Positions 22,042-31,499 of a stretch of DNA of 64,000 nt are shown here, in pieces. This stretch comes from Ga0077555 sp963746315. GTDB taxonomy: Bacteria > Pseudomonadota > Alphaproteobacteria > Rhizobiales > Hyphomicrobiaceae. Every line of letters starts with the position of its first letter. The stretch's first letter is position 1. The stretch lies in NCBI GenBank assembly GCA_963746315.1, contig CAVVAR010000012.1, positions 1,798,001 through 1,862,000 of the forward strand, in the 5' to 3' direction. The position numbers and the translations under genes were made by a program. The notes below the pieces were generated by a model, which worked only from the letters and a program-made list of their open reading frames with translations, did not search any database and was not told the DNA's origin.

Positions 22042-23562
22042 TCACTCGTAGTGAGCCGCCACCATCTCGTCGAGCAGCCTGACGCCCCAGCCGGAGCCCC
22101 AGCTCTGGTTGACCTCGTCGCGGCTCGAGTCCATGGCCGTGCCGGCAACGTCGAGGTGAGCCCAAGGCGTCGTGCTCTCCTTGACGAACCGTTGCAGGAA
22201 CTGCGCCGCCGTGATCGCCCCGCCGAAGCGCCCGCCGATGTTCTTCATGTCGGCGTTCTTGCTGTCGATCAGCTTGTCGTAGGCCGGCAGCAAAGGCATG
22301 CGCCAAACGCGCTCGCCGGTGGTGATGCCCGCCTCCTCCAGCTCACGCGCCAGCTTGTCGTTGTTGGAGAAGAGCCCCGCATGCTCCTTCCCGAGTGCCA
22401 CCATGATGGCGCCGGTCAACGTCGCGAGATCGACCATCAGCCGGGGTTTGAAGCGTTGCTGCGCGTACCAGAGTACGTCCGCGAGGACGAGGCGTCCTTC
22501 TGCGTCGGTGTTGAGGATCTCGATGGTTTGGCCCGACATGGCCGTCACGATGTCGCCCGGCCGTGTCGCGTTACCCGACGGCATGTTCTCGACGAGGCCG
22601 ACCAGCCCCACGGCGTTGACGTTGGCTTTCCGCCGCGCCAGCGCCAGCATCAGTCCCGACACGCAAGCCGCGCCGCCCATGTCGCCCTTCATGTCCTCCA
22701 TGCCGGCCGCCGGCTTCATAGAGAGGCCCCCGGTGTCGAACACGACACCCTTGCCGATGAAGCAGACGGGTGGCTTCGCTTTGGCGCGGCCCTTGGCACC
22801 ATTCCACTGCATCACGACCACGCGACTCTCGCGCACGCTGCCCTGACCGACGGCCAGAAGCGCGCCCATCTTGAGCGCACGGAGTTGCTCCATGTCGAGC
22901 ACCTCGACCTCGAGCCCGGGCACGCCCAGGCCGGCAAGCCGCTCTGCAAACTCGACCGGCCCCAGCGCGTTCGCCGGCTCGTTGACCAGATCCCGCGCCA
23001 GATAGACACCCTCGGCGACGGCGCCCCTCGCAGCGAACGCCGCCTCGGCGGCCGTGGGATCGGCGCAATGTACCAGCAAGGCAGACGGCGGCTTGGTGTG
23101 CCCGTTGTCGCCGTTCTCGTCGGACAGCTTGCGAGACTTGTATTTACGGAAGTTGTAGGCGCGCAGGAGCACCCCCTCGGCAATCCGGGCAACGGCGGTG
23201 GCCGTGATTCCATCGTCGTCGGCGACGAGGCTCACCGTGTCCGATGCACGCTGCGTCGCCTGTGCCCAAGCGCCGCCTCCGATTCGCATCCAGTCGAGCG
23301 TCTCGTTCTGTGCGGCGCGTCCCGTGCCGACGAGCACCACGCGCTTCACCTCCAGACCAGACGGGGCGAGGATCTCGACCGTCGAGCGCGCTTTGCCGTT
23401 GAAGCTCGCGGCTTCGGCGGCACGCTTGAGGCTGCCTGATGACTGTTTGTCGAGGCGAACGCCGATTTCGCCAAGCGCCAGCTCGTGGCCGACAAGAAGC
23501 AGCACGCTGGAGCTCAAGGGCGCGGACAACGGCACGAAACGGACATCGGGGCGCTGGGTCAT
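22042..23562 (-). CDS. pepA: Leucyl aminopeptidase (M17 family)
   Basis: 506 residues, typical of PepA/LAP. It is a cytoplasmic two-metal aminopeptidase that removes N-terminal residues; some homologues also bind DNA. The C-terminal catalytic domain has IGKGVVFDTGGLSMKP (metal and Lys region) and the M17 signature NTDAEGRLVLAD. DLVNEPANALGP marks the end of the N-terminal domain. The start is the ATG at 23560-23562. It is divergent from lptF across a 446-bp gap. A long plus-strand ORF over the gene is its antisense mirror. Confidence 0.96.
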   Translation of the reverse strand: MTQRPDVRFVPLSAPLSSSVLLLVGHELALGEIGVRLDKQSSGSLKRAAEAASFNGKARSTVEILAPSGLEVKRVVLVGTGRAAQNETLDWMRIGGGAWAQATQRASDTVSLVADDDGITATAVARIAEGVLLRAYNFRKYKSRKLSDENGDNGHTKPPSALLVHCADPTAAEAAFAARGAVAEGVYLARDLVNEPANALGPVEFAERLAGLGVPGLEVEVLDMEQLRALKMGALLAVGQGSVRESRVVVMQWNGAKGRAKAKPPVCFIGKGVVFDTGGLSMKPAAGMEDMKGDMGGAACVSGLMLALARRKANVNAVGLVGLVENMPSGNATRPGDIVTAMSGQTIEILNTDAEGRLVLADVLWYAQQRFKPRLMVDLATLTGAIMVALGKEHAGLFSNNDKLARELEEAGITTGERVWRMPLLPAYDKLIDSKNADMKNIGGRFGGAITAAQFLQRFVKESTTPWAHLDVAGTAMDSSRDEVNQSWGSGWGVRLLDEMVAAHYE

Positions 23563-24008
23563 TAGGGGCTCGGATCGAAAAGGAACGGCGAGGGACGAGG
23601 CGCGCCCGAAAGGACGACCGCGGATGGGACGAGCACGCGCAGAGCGAGATCGGGTTAGCCACGAACCTTAGTGGCTTGCAGGGGAATCGCAAGCATGGCA
23701 CTCGCGTGAGCCGGATCGGTTGACGCCCGACAAACTCGGAGGATGCCGCCGCTGCCACACGCGGCCGTCCGTCTGCGTCCGGGCCGCAGTTTGGCCACCG
23801 TGCCATGCGACCGGCAAATGGTTATCAGGTGGTTGGCGGAGTCGGGGAACGAGCGTCCGCAACGCGAGGGGACATCAGTTGTCGGCACGGACTTGCCCAG
23901 AAGCGCTTGAGCGGTCACCCCCCGTGGGAGCTGCGCCATGACGAGCGCTGCTGGGCCGAATGACGATGGGCGCACTGGCGGCCCGCAGGCGCCCGCGAGG
24001 CCTTCGCC
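23563..24008. other. 446-bp divergent intergenic region between pepA and lptF
   Basis: Short ORFs on both strands here have no recognisable similarity and poor ribosome sites, so I call no gene. The region should hold the promoters of pepA (leftward) and of the lptF-lptG-lptD operon (rightward). I cannot pick out a confident -35/-10 pair. Confidence 0.6.
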
Positions 24009-25214
24009 ATGAGCCTCCTGCCCGGCATTCTGTTTCGCTATATCTTCCGCCAGGCTGCCGGCGCGGTCGCCATGATCCTGACGTCGCTGACCGGCGTCGT
24101 GTGGATCGCACTCGCTCTGAAGCAGCTCAATCTCGTCACCTCGCAGGGGCAGGATACGTGGCTGCTGATCAAGATGACGCTGCTCGCCCTTCCCAACCTG
24201 ATGGCACTCATCGCGCCGATCGCGTTGCTGGTCTCGGCCATCCACGTCCTCAATCGCCTCAATGGTGACAGCGAGCTGATCGTAACCACGGCCGGTGGCG
24301 GCACCATCTGGACGATCGCCAAGCCGCTGCTGGCGCTGGCACTTGTCGTCTCCCTGGCCGTCAGCATGGTCAATCACTTCGCCATGCCGTGGAGCCTCAA
24401 GCTGCTCCGCACCTACATCGTCCAGGTCCGCACGGACCTGATCTCCCAGGTTATCCAGCCCGGCCGGTTCTCAAACCCCGAATCCAACCTTACCTTTCAC
24501 ATCCGCGACCGCGACCTCGCCGGAACGCTACTCGGCCTCGTCATGCACGACGCGCGCGACGCCAAGCTGACGTCCACCTACCTCGCCGAGCGCGGCCATA
24601 TCGTGAAGCAGGACGGGGCCGGCTACCTGCTCATGGAAAAAGGCCATATCCTGCGGCGCCCGCGCAACGGCGAGCCGGTGCAGACCATCGTCTTCGAAAG
24701 CTACGCCGTCGATCTCGACCGCTTCGAGCCGAAGGAGCAGACCGGCGAGGCCAAGCCCCGCGAGCGCTATTTCAGCGAGCTGGTCTCGCCGGCACCGGAC
24801 GATATCGTCGCCCAGCGCCAGCCAGGCCTCCTCCGTGCCGAGTTGCATGAGCGGTTCTCGAGCCCGTTCTACCCCTTTGCCTTCGTGCTGATCGCAGTCG
24901 CCTTCATCGGACATGCGCGGACCACGCGGCAGAACCGCGTTCAAGCCATCATCGCGGCATTCGTGATCGCGACGGGCGCCAGACTGGCGGGCCTGGCCGG
25001 AACCAACGTCGTGGCGCTCAGTGCTTCGGCCATATGGGTCGTCTACGCCATTCCTATCGGCGCAGCCTTGGCGGCAATCGGCCTTATGATCTCGCAATCC
25101 CGGATGAAGCCGCCGTCGAGGCTATCGCGGCGCATGGCCGACGTCGGCGCCGGCCTCGCTCCGACCCTGGCGCGACTGGTACCGTGGCGAGCCCGCTCGC
25201 CAAGCAGTAGCTGA
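24009..25214 (+). CDS. lptF: LPS export ABC transporter permease LptF
   Basis: 401 residues, YjgP/YjgQ family. With LptG it forms the inner-membrane permease of the LptB2FG complex, which extracts lipopolysaccharide and passes it to LptC. Layout: three N-terminal helices (from about residue 10, 55 and 95), a periplasmic beta-jellyroll (about 130-280: NLTFHIRDRDLAGTLLGLVMHDAR, YLLMEKGHILRR), and three C-terminal helices (from about 288). The RFSSPFYPFAFVLIAVAFIG stretch before the last helices is typical. lptG follows after 10 bp. Confidence 0.94.
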   Translation: MSLLPGILFRYIFRQAAGAVAMILTSLTGVVWIALALKQLNLVTSQGQDTWLLIKMTLLALPNLMALIAPIALLVSAIHVLNRLNGDSELIVTTAGGGTIWTIAKPLLALALVVSLAVSMVNHFAMPWSLKLLRTYIVQVRTDLISQVIQPGRFSNPESNLTFHIRDRDLAGTLLGLVMHDARDAKLTSTYLAERGHIVKQDGAGYLLMEKGHILRRPRNGEPVQTIVFESYAVDLDRFEPKEQTGEAKPRERYFSELVSPAPDDIVAQRQPGLLRAELHERFSSPFYPFAFVLIAVAFIGHARTTRQNRVQAIIAAFVIATGARLAGLAGTNVVALSASAIWVVYAIPIGAALAAIGLMISQSRMKPPSRLSRRMADVGAGLAPTLARLVPWRARSPSSS

Positions 25215-25224
25215 GGAGGCGCCC

Positions 25225-26319
25225 GTGATCCGACCGCGCCTGCTGCGCCGCTATCTCGCTCTCCGCTTCACGGTTGCCGTTCTCGGCATGTTCCTGCTGT
25301 GCTCGCTTCTGATCTTCATGATCGACATCGTCGAGTTGTTGCGACAAGCCGGCAAGTTCGGCCGTGTCCCAACCGCCCAGATTGCCTGGATGGCCATCCT
25401 CAGGCTGCCGTCCTACACCGAGTTGCTGCTGCCGTTCTGCGTTCTCGGCGGATCGATCGGCACTCTGCTGATGTTCAACCGCAAGTCCGAGCTGACGATC
25501 ATGCGCGCGGCGGGCATGTCCGCCATGCAGTTCATTCTCCCCGGACTGACCGTGGCATTCCTCTTCGGCGTGTTCTCCGTCACCGTCTACAACCCGCTCG
25601 CCGCCTGGGCGCGCGGCGAATCCGAGCGCCTTGTCGCGGAGGCCTTCGGTCGCGAGACCGCGGTGCTGCGCAGCGACGGCAATGGCGCGTGGCTGCGCCA
25701 GGAAGGCGCCGATGGTGCGTCCGTGCTGCACGCCGCCGTCGCGCATCGCAGCGGCGTTCAACTCCAGGAGGTCATGTTCCTGCAGTTCGACCAGGCCGGC
25801 CGCTTCGTCGAGCGCGTCGACGGCAAGCGAGCCGACCTGAAGGATGGGTTTTGGGAAATCACTGCGGCGAGCGTCACGAGGACAGGCCAGAAGCCCGAGG
25901 CCTACGACGTCTACACGGTCTCGACGGCGCTCTCGCCTGAACGGGTCGCGGACGCTCTCGGCAGCGCTCTCACGGTCTCTGTCTGGGAGCTTCCTGGATT
26001 GATAGAAGTCACTGAGAAGGCGGGCTTATCTGCGCATCGCTTTCGCGTGCAGTATGCCCAGCTTCTGAGCCGTCCGGTGTTGCTTCTGGTGATGGTCCTT
26101 TTGGCCGCAACTGTGTCTTTGCGGTCATTCCGCTCCGGTGGGATCCAGACTATGGTTGCTGCGGGGTTAATCGGGGGTTTCGCCTTCTTTCTCTTTTCGG
26201 AAATCTCCCGTCAGGTGGGAATTGCAGGCCTCGCGCCACCGCTGTTGGCGGTGGGTGCGCCTGTTGTGTTGGGAATGTGCGGAGCACTGATCGTGCTGCT
26301 GCACCTGGAGGATGGCTGA
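25225..26319 (+). CDS. lptG: LPS export ABC transporter permease LptG
   Basis: 364 residues, the second YjgP/YjgQ permease of the LPS exporter. It has the same six-helix, jellyroll-containing layout as LptF: RRYLALRFTVAVLGMFLL at the start, a periplasmic domain at about 125-265 and RPVLLLVMVLLAATVSLR before the last helices. A GTG at 25225 preceded by GAGGAGG sets the start. The lptG stop abuts the lptD start directly, so lptF-lptG-lptD are surely one operon. Confidence 0.94.
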   Translation: MIRPRLLRRYLALRFTVAVLGMFLLCSLLIFMIDIVELLRQAGKFGRVPTAQIAWMAILRLPSYTELLLPFCVLGGSIGTLLMFNRKSELTIMRAAGMSAMQFILPGLTVAFLFGVFSVTVYNPLAAWARGESERLVAEAFGRETAVLRSDGNGAWLRQEGADGASVLHAAVAHRSGVQLQEVMFLQFDQAGRFVERVDGKRADLKDGFWEITAASVTRTGQKPEAYDVYTVSTALSPERVADALGSALTVSVWELPGLIEVTEKAGLSAHRFRVQYAQLLSRPVLLLVMVLLAATVSLRSFRSGGIQTMVAAGLIGGFAFFLFSEISRQVGIAGLAPPLLAVGAPVVLGMCGALIVLLHLEDG

Positions 26320-28821
26320 GTGGCGCGTAGGGGGACATCGGCGCTGCCCGACACGGTTTGCGCCAATGGTGGGTTCGCCCGCCGAGCGATGTCGCGCGCT
26401 CTGCCCATTGCAGGGCTCCAGCACATCTGTACCCGACCCCTGATCCTGCTGACGGCAATTGCGCTTACGATCCTTTGCCATGCGGCGCCACTTCGCGCGC
26501 AGGGCGGCCTGTCGCCGACTCAGCAGCGTGCGCCGTCGAGCTTCCCGTCGCAGCCCGGAGGCCCCTTGGGCGGCCCCCTCCAAAAGATCGACAAATCACA
26601 ACCGCTCTATCTGCAGGGCGACGAGTTGATCTACGACACGCGCAACAACCGGGTCATCGCCCGCGGCAGCGTCGAGATCTACTACAACAACTACATCCTG
26701 ACCGCCGACGAGGTCATCTACGACCAGGGCGCCAACACTCTGACCGCACGCGGCAATGCGCAGCTCAAGGAGCCCAACGGCAACATCGTTCGCGGCGACA
26801 GCATCGACACCACGGCTGATTTCCGCGACGCTTTCATCCAGAGCCTCAGCCTGATCGGGAGCGATGACACGCGTATCGCGGCCCGGCGCGCGGTTCGCAA
26901 GGACGGCAACGTCTCGGAGTTCGAGCAGGGCAAGTTCACGCCCTGCAAAAGCGATCCCGGGAAGCCGCCGCTCTGGTGCATCAGCGCCCAGCGCATCGTG
27001 CACGACCAGCAGGCCGCGACCATCACCTACCAGGACGCTCAGTTCGAGCTGTTCGGCGTGCCCATCGCCTACTTGCCCTACTTCCAGCACGCAGACCCGA
27101 GCGTGAAGCGTCGCTCGGGTTTCCTGCTTCCCGACTACTCCACCTCGACCCAGTTGGGCTTCGGCGCGACGCTGCCCTACTACTTTGCGCTTTCGCCCAG
27201 CTACGACTTCACCTTCGCCCCGCAATATCTGTCCAAGCAGGGCGTGCTCTACCAGGGCGAGTGGCGCCAGCGGATCGCCGTGGGCAGCGTCACCGGCACG
27301 TATAACGTCAAGCTCGCCGGCATCGATCAGGTGGGCAGCGACCTACCCGGCGACATCGCCCAGGACAAGCGTGATCGTCTCGACGGGTGGCGCGGCAGCG
27401 TGCAGACGAAGGGCATCTTCTCGCTCGCCTCGTGGTGGAAGTTCGGCTGGGATGTCACGCTTGAATCCGACGACACGTTCCGCCGCTTCTACAAGCTCGA
27501 CAACATCCTCCAGACAGACCGCATCAATACGGCGTGGCTGCAAGGGCTGAGCGAGCGCAACCATTTCGCGATGCAGTTCTATCAGTTCGGGGGGCTGCTG
27601 CTGGAGGACTCGGCCGCCTCCGAGTCACGCGTGCATCCCGTCATCGACTGGAACTACATCTACGGACAACCCGTGCTCGGCGGCGAGTTGAGTTTCAACG
27701 CCAATGCGCAGAGCATCTCGCGGAGCGACGGCACGGACTCCAACCGCGTGGCGTTCGACATGCACTGGCGCCGCAAGCTGGTCGACGCCATCGGCCAGGT
27801 CTGGACCCCGTTCGCGTATGCTCGCGCCGACGTCACCCAGTTCACCAACGGCTTCGATCCCGACACGTCGCAATCCGTCGGCGAGGACACCATTACGCGT
27901 GCCATCGGCGCGGTTGGCGTCACCTACGCCTACCCGTTCGTCGCACACACCGCGTCGGGCTCGCATATCGTGGAGCCGACGGGGCAGATCATCGCGCGCC
28001 CGGGGCATGTGTCTCAGCGGCGACTGCCGGACGAGGACGCCAAGAGCCTCGTGTGGGACGACACGTTGCTGTTCGACGTCGACAAGTTCTCGGGATGGGA
28101 CCGGGTCGAGACGGGGACTCGGGCAAATGTCGGCCTGCAATATACCTACCAGGCGGCCAATGGCGGCTACGCCCGCGTCATCGCTGGACAGAGCTTCCAT
28201 CTTGCCGGCACCAATCCCTACACCGATCCCGGCAGGGCCCCGTACGAGACGGTCGACGCCTATGGCAATCGGTTCTTCTTCCCCGATGCCACCGCCTTCT
28301 CACCGAGCAGCGGGCTCGATACCGATCGCTCGGACTACGTGCTCGGGGCCTATCTCTCGCCCATCTCGAATTTCCGCCTCGTAGCCCAGGGTCGTTTCGA
28401 CGAGGAGGATCTTGCCCTCAAGCGCCAGAGCCTCTACTCGCACGCAGCGTTTGGGCCGCTGTCGCTGCAGGCGCAGTACAATTACGCGCGCGACGAGCCG
28501 GCCATCGGCCAGTTCAAGTCCGAGCAGGAAGTGCTGGGTGGCGCTGGCCTGAAGCTCACCGACCGGTGGTCGGTGCATGCGCTGGCGCGGTTCGACATCG
28601 ACGACAACTCGTGGCTCCAGGAGCAGCTACAGGTGAAGTACTCCGACGAGTGCTTCGTCCTGACGGCCTCCTACATCGAGACCCACATTGATAACCCGAC
28701 GCTCGATATCCGCCCCGACCGAACGATCATGCTGCGCTTCGAGCTGAAGCATCTCGGCCAGTTCAGCTATAAGACGGACGCGGTCGATCATGTGTTCTCC
28801 GAGAACCAGCCCGTGAAGTAG
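26320..28821 (+). CDS. lptD: LPS-assembly protein LptD (outer-membrane translocon)
   Basis: 833 residues. LptD is the beta-barrel that inserts LPS into the outer leaflet of the outer membrane. The N-terminal signal includes a hydrophobic core (LILLTAIALTILCHAAPLRAQ). The OstA/LptA-like jellyroll covers about 85-230 (DELIYDTRNNRVIARGSVEI, LTADEVIYDQGANTLTARG). The rest is a barrel rich in aromatic and Gly residues. Cysteines in FTPCKSDPGKPPLWCIS and DECFVLTAS could form the structural disulfides. I chose the GTG at 26320, right after the lptG stop, because GGAGG lies 8 nt upstream; an internal ATG at 26389 is weaker but would give a shorter signal peptide. Confidence 0.94.
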   Translation: MARRGTSALPDTVCANGGFARRAMSRALPIAGLQHICTRPLILLTAIALTILCHAAPLRAQGGLSPTQQRAPSSFPSQPGGPLGGPLQKIDKSQPLYLQGDELIYDTRNNRVIARGSVEIYYNNYILTADEVIYDQGANTLTARGNAQLKEPNGNIVRGDSIDTTADFRDAFIQSLSLIGSDDTRIAARRAVRKDGNVSEFEQGKFTPCKSDPGKPPLWCISAQRIVHDQQAATITYQDAQFELFGVPIAYLPYFQHADPSVKRRSGFLLPDYSTSTQLGFGATLPYYFALSPSYDFTFAPQYLSKQGVLYQGEWRQRIAVGSVTGTYNVKLAGIDQVGSDLPGDIAQDKRDRLDGWRGSVQTKGIFSLASWWKFGWDVTLESDDTFRRFYKLDNILQTDRINTAWLQGLSERNHFAMQFYQFGGLLLEDSAASESRVHPVIDWNYIYGQPVLGGELSFNANAQSISRSDGTDSNRVAFDMHWRRKLVDAIGQVWTPFAYARADVTQFTNGFDPDTSQSVGEDTITRAIGAVGVTYAYPFVAHTASGSHIVEPTGQIIARPGHVSQRRLPDEDAKSLVWDDTLLFDVDKFSGWDRVETGTRANVGLQYTYQAANGGYARVIAGQSFHLAGTNPYTDPGRAPYETVDAYGNRFFFPDATAFSPSSGLDTDRSDYVLGAYLSPISNFRLVAQGRFDEEDLALKRQSLYSHAAFGPLSLQAQYNYARDEPAIGQFKSEQEVLGGAGLKLTDRWSVHALARFDIDDNSWLQEQLQVKYSDECFVLTASYIETHIDNPTLDIRPDRTIMLRFELKHLGQFSYKTDAVDHVFSENQPVK

Positions 28822-29025
28822 CAGGCGCGTCAGTGGGGCCGGCCGAGTGGCTCCTGGCTCATCGTCAGGCGTCGGCCGAACGAGAGCCTTTGACTGGATC
28901 GGTCCTGATTGCCCCTTCAGCGCCATCGTTGATGTGGATAATGTCGGCGCCGGCGCAGCTTATGCGGCTAGGATCGCTGGGCGATTCGGCGCCGCGAAAA
29001 CGGCGACGACACTCTCACTGACGCG

Positions 29026-30432
29026 ATGGTCCGAGACATGCCCGCAATGCTCAAGAAGCGACCCACGCACCACCGCCCCCTCCACGGCGAGCGCGTCGCC
29101 CGTCACTTTCTCGCATTAGGGTGCGGGCTGGTCGGCCTTGCCGTTACGATCGATCCGGCCAGTGCGCAAAACACGGGCTCCGTGGCGCCGACCATTCCCG
29201 GCCTCATCGTTGCGCCGCCGACAGGGCCTGCGCCGGGGCCCGTCAACGCTCCCTCTGGCCTTTTCGCGCCGCCGCCTCCGAGACCGGCCGCCAAGACCGA
29301 GCCCAGCAAAAAGAGCCAGCCCACCAAGGCAGCATCGCCACGTCGCCAGCCCAAGCCGACCCAGTCAGCCGACGCCACGCCCGTGCCGCGCGGGAGCACC
29401 AGGATCGTGGCGCTCGTCAACGACGAGCCGATTACCGGCTTTGCCGTCGAGCAGCGCGCCCGCTTCATGGCATTGTCGAGCAACATCTCGGACCGGGCCC
29501 GCGAGCGCATGAAGGCCTTCGCTCAGGATCCGAAGACCAACGAGCGCTTGAAAGCCATTCTCCAGCAGACGATCGCCGCCAATAAAGGCAAGACGCGCGA
29601 TCAGATCATCGCGGCATTCGAGGTGCGAAAGAAGTCGTTCGTCGCGAGCCTGCAGCAGCAGGCCATCGAGTTGGCGCGTGCTGGGATCATCCCCACGATG
29701 CGCAAGAAGGCCATCGAGGAGCTCATCGAGGAGCGGTTGAAGCTGCAGGAGGCTAAGAAGCTCACGATCAAGGTCTCGGACGCCGATGTCGAGAAGCTCT
29801 TCAAGGACATGGCCCAGCGAAACAAAATGACGCCCGAGCAATTTGCCGAGCACGTCTCGCGCCAAGGGGCCGATGCGAGCGTCATCAAGGCACGTCTCAA
29901 GGCTTCGCTTGCCTGGCGAGACGTCGTGCGCAAGCGCTACGGCCATCAGATCAGCGTCAGCCAGCGCGACATCGAGCAGCTGGCGATGCAGGCCGGAGGA
30001 GAGGCTTCGCAAGACCTCAAGCTGGCGCTCATTACGATCGCGACGCCCGGCAACGTCGACCAGCGCGCCATGGCTGCGCGACTGGCCGAGGCCAACGCGC
30101 TGCGGGCGAGCTTTCGCGGTTGCGCCTCGATGCCGGGTCTCGCGAAGGGTCGCCCCAATACCCGTTTCCAGGACCTGGGCTTCAAGAAAGCTTCGACCAT
30201 CGCCGAGCCGACACGCAGCCTCCTGCTCAGCGCAAAAGATAACGAGATGCTGCCCCCCAACCTGTCCGGGGGCGGCGTCGAGTTGTATGCCGTCTGCGGC
30301 CGGCGTAATGTGAAGCTCGACGAGGAGCAGCGGCAGGCTGCCGAGAACCAGCTGACCATGCAGGAGTTCGAGAAGCTGGCCCAGCGCTACCTCCACGACC
30401 TGCGCAAGGACGCCCTGATCGAGATGCGATGA
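29026..30432 (+). CDS. surA: SurA N-terminal-domain periplasmic chaperone
   Basis: About 468 residues. SurA escorts outer-membrane proteins such as LptD through the periplasm. A signal peptide ends near ALGCGLVGLAVTIDPASAQ. A Pro/Ala/Lys-rich disordered stretch follows (about 50-122). The SurA_N-type helical domain runs from IVALVNDEPITGFAVEQRAR to about residue 330. The C-terminal part is parvulin-like in size, but I see no clear peptidyl-prolyl isomerase active-site residues. The start is not well defined (ATG at 29026, 29038 or 29047). The lptD-surA-pdxA-rsmA order is conserved across Proteobacteria. The stop overlaps the pdxA start. Confidence 0.85.
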   Translation: MVRDMPAMLKKRPTHHRPLHGERVARHFLALGCGLVGLAVTIDPASAQNTGSVAPTIPGLIVAPPTGPAPGPVNAPSGLFAPPPPRPAAKTEPSKKSQPTKAASPRRQPKPTQSADATPVPRGSTRIVALVNDEPITGFAVEQRARFMALSSNISDRARERMKAFAQDPKTNERLKAILQQTIAANKGKTRDQIIAAFEVRKKSFVASLQQQAIELARAGIIPTMRKKAIEELIEERLKLQEAKKLTIKVSDADVEKLFKDMAQRNKMTPEQFAEHVSRQGADASVIKARLKASLAWRDVVRKRYGHQISVSQRDIEQLAMQAGGEASQDLKLALITIATPGNVDQRAMAARLAEANALRASFRGCASMPGLAKGRPNTRFQDLGFKKASTIAEPTRSLLLSAKDNEMLPPNLSGGGVELYAVCGRRNVKLDEEQRQAAENQLTMQEFEKLAQRYLHDLRKDALIEMR

Positions 30433-31499
30433 TGCGAACGCGACCTCCGGCAAGCGAGGTGACGAGCCACGCCGCCGGCCCGTCGGCCCCTCTGGCGCTG
30501 ACGATGGGCGATCCAGCAGGGATTGGCATCGACATCACGCTCGCCGCGTGGGCTGCCCGCCGGCAAGACCCCTTGCCACCGTTCGTACTCTTCGCCGACC
30601 CAGATCTGGTCGCGTCTCGCGCACGCCGTCTCGGACTGTCCGTCGAGATCTCGGTGATGACCTCACCCGAGCGCCGCGATCCCGATGACGAGCGCCTTCC
30701 CGTTATCCCGGTGCCGCTGGCGGCAACCGCCGAGCCTGGGCAGCCGGATCCCGCCAACGCCGCTGGCGTGATCACCGCCATAGAGCGCGCGGTCGCCGAG
30801 ACGGTTGCGGGGCGCGCGTCGGCCATCGTCACCAATCCCATCTCGAAGGCGACGCTCTACGCATCGGGCTTCACACACCCCGGCCACACCGAGTTTCTGG
30901 GCGCACTCGCCGACAAGCATGCACCGGGAGCCCTCTGGACGCCCGTGATGATGCTCGCCTCCGACGAGTTGAGGGTGGTTCCCCTCACCGTCCATATCCC
31001 GCTGGAGCGTGTCCCCTCGGAGATCACCTGTGATCGCATCATCGAGGTCTGCCGGGTCGTCGGACGCGATCTCGCGCAGTATTTTGGCCTGTCTCGTCCT
31101 CGAATCGCCATCGCCGGCCTCAATCCTCACGCAGGAGAAGGCGGCAGCATCGGCCGAGAGGAAATCGACGTCATCGCGCCGGCAATCGCGCGGTTGCGCG
31201 AGGACGGCCTCGAGGTGACGGGTCCACACTCCGCGGACACGTTGTTCCATGCAGCCGCGCGGCAGCGCTACGATGTTGCCGTGTGCATGTATCACGATCA
31301 GGCCCTCATCCCGATCAAGACGCTCGCCTTCGACACGGGCGTCAACGTCACGCTCGGGCTGCCGTTTGTGCGCACCTCGCCCGACCATGGCACCGCCTTC
31401 GACATCGCCGGGACAGGCCGGGCCGCACCGACGAGCCTTGTAGCCGCCCTCCGCCTCGCAGCCCGCATGGCCGCCACCCGAGGCAAGATCCCAGCATGA
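30429..31499 (+). CDS. pdxA: 4-hydroxythreonine-4-phosphate dehydrogenase PdxA
   Basis: 356 residues. It oxidises 4-phosphohydroxy-L-threonine in pyridoxal phosphate synthesis. The first family motif is LTMGDPAGIGIDITLAAW near residue 26. IVTNPISKATLYASGFTHPGHTEFL contains the metal-ligand His. Later motifs are GLNPHAGEGGSIGREE, CMYHDQALIPIKTL and GLPFVRTSPDHGTAFDIAG. ATGA overlaps join it to surA upstream and rsmA downstream. ATG at 30432 is an equally possible start one codon later. Confidence 0.97.
   Translation: MMRTRPPASEVTSHAAGPSAPLALTMGDPAGIGIDITLAAWAARRQDPLPPFVLFADPDLVASRARRLGLSVEISVMTSPERRDPDDERLPVIPVPLAATAEPGQPDPANAAGVITAIERAVAETVAGRASAIVTNPISKATLYASGFTHPGHTEFLGALADKHAPGALWTPVMMLASDELRVVPLTVHIPLERVPSEITCDRIIEVCRVVGRDLAQYFGLSRPRIAIAGLNPHAGEGGSIGREEIDVIAPAIARLREDGLEVTGPHSADTLFHAAARQRYDVAVCMYHDQALIPIKTLAFDTGVNVTLGLPFVRTSPDHGTAFDIAGTGRAAPTSLVAALRLAARMAATRGKIPA

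Noticed and set aside
23720..23941. 73-codon ORF in the pepA-lptF gap
   Set aside because: Low-quality composition (Cys/Arg-rich), no ribosome site and no similarity I recognise.
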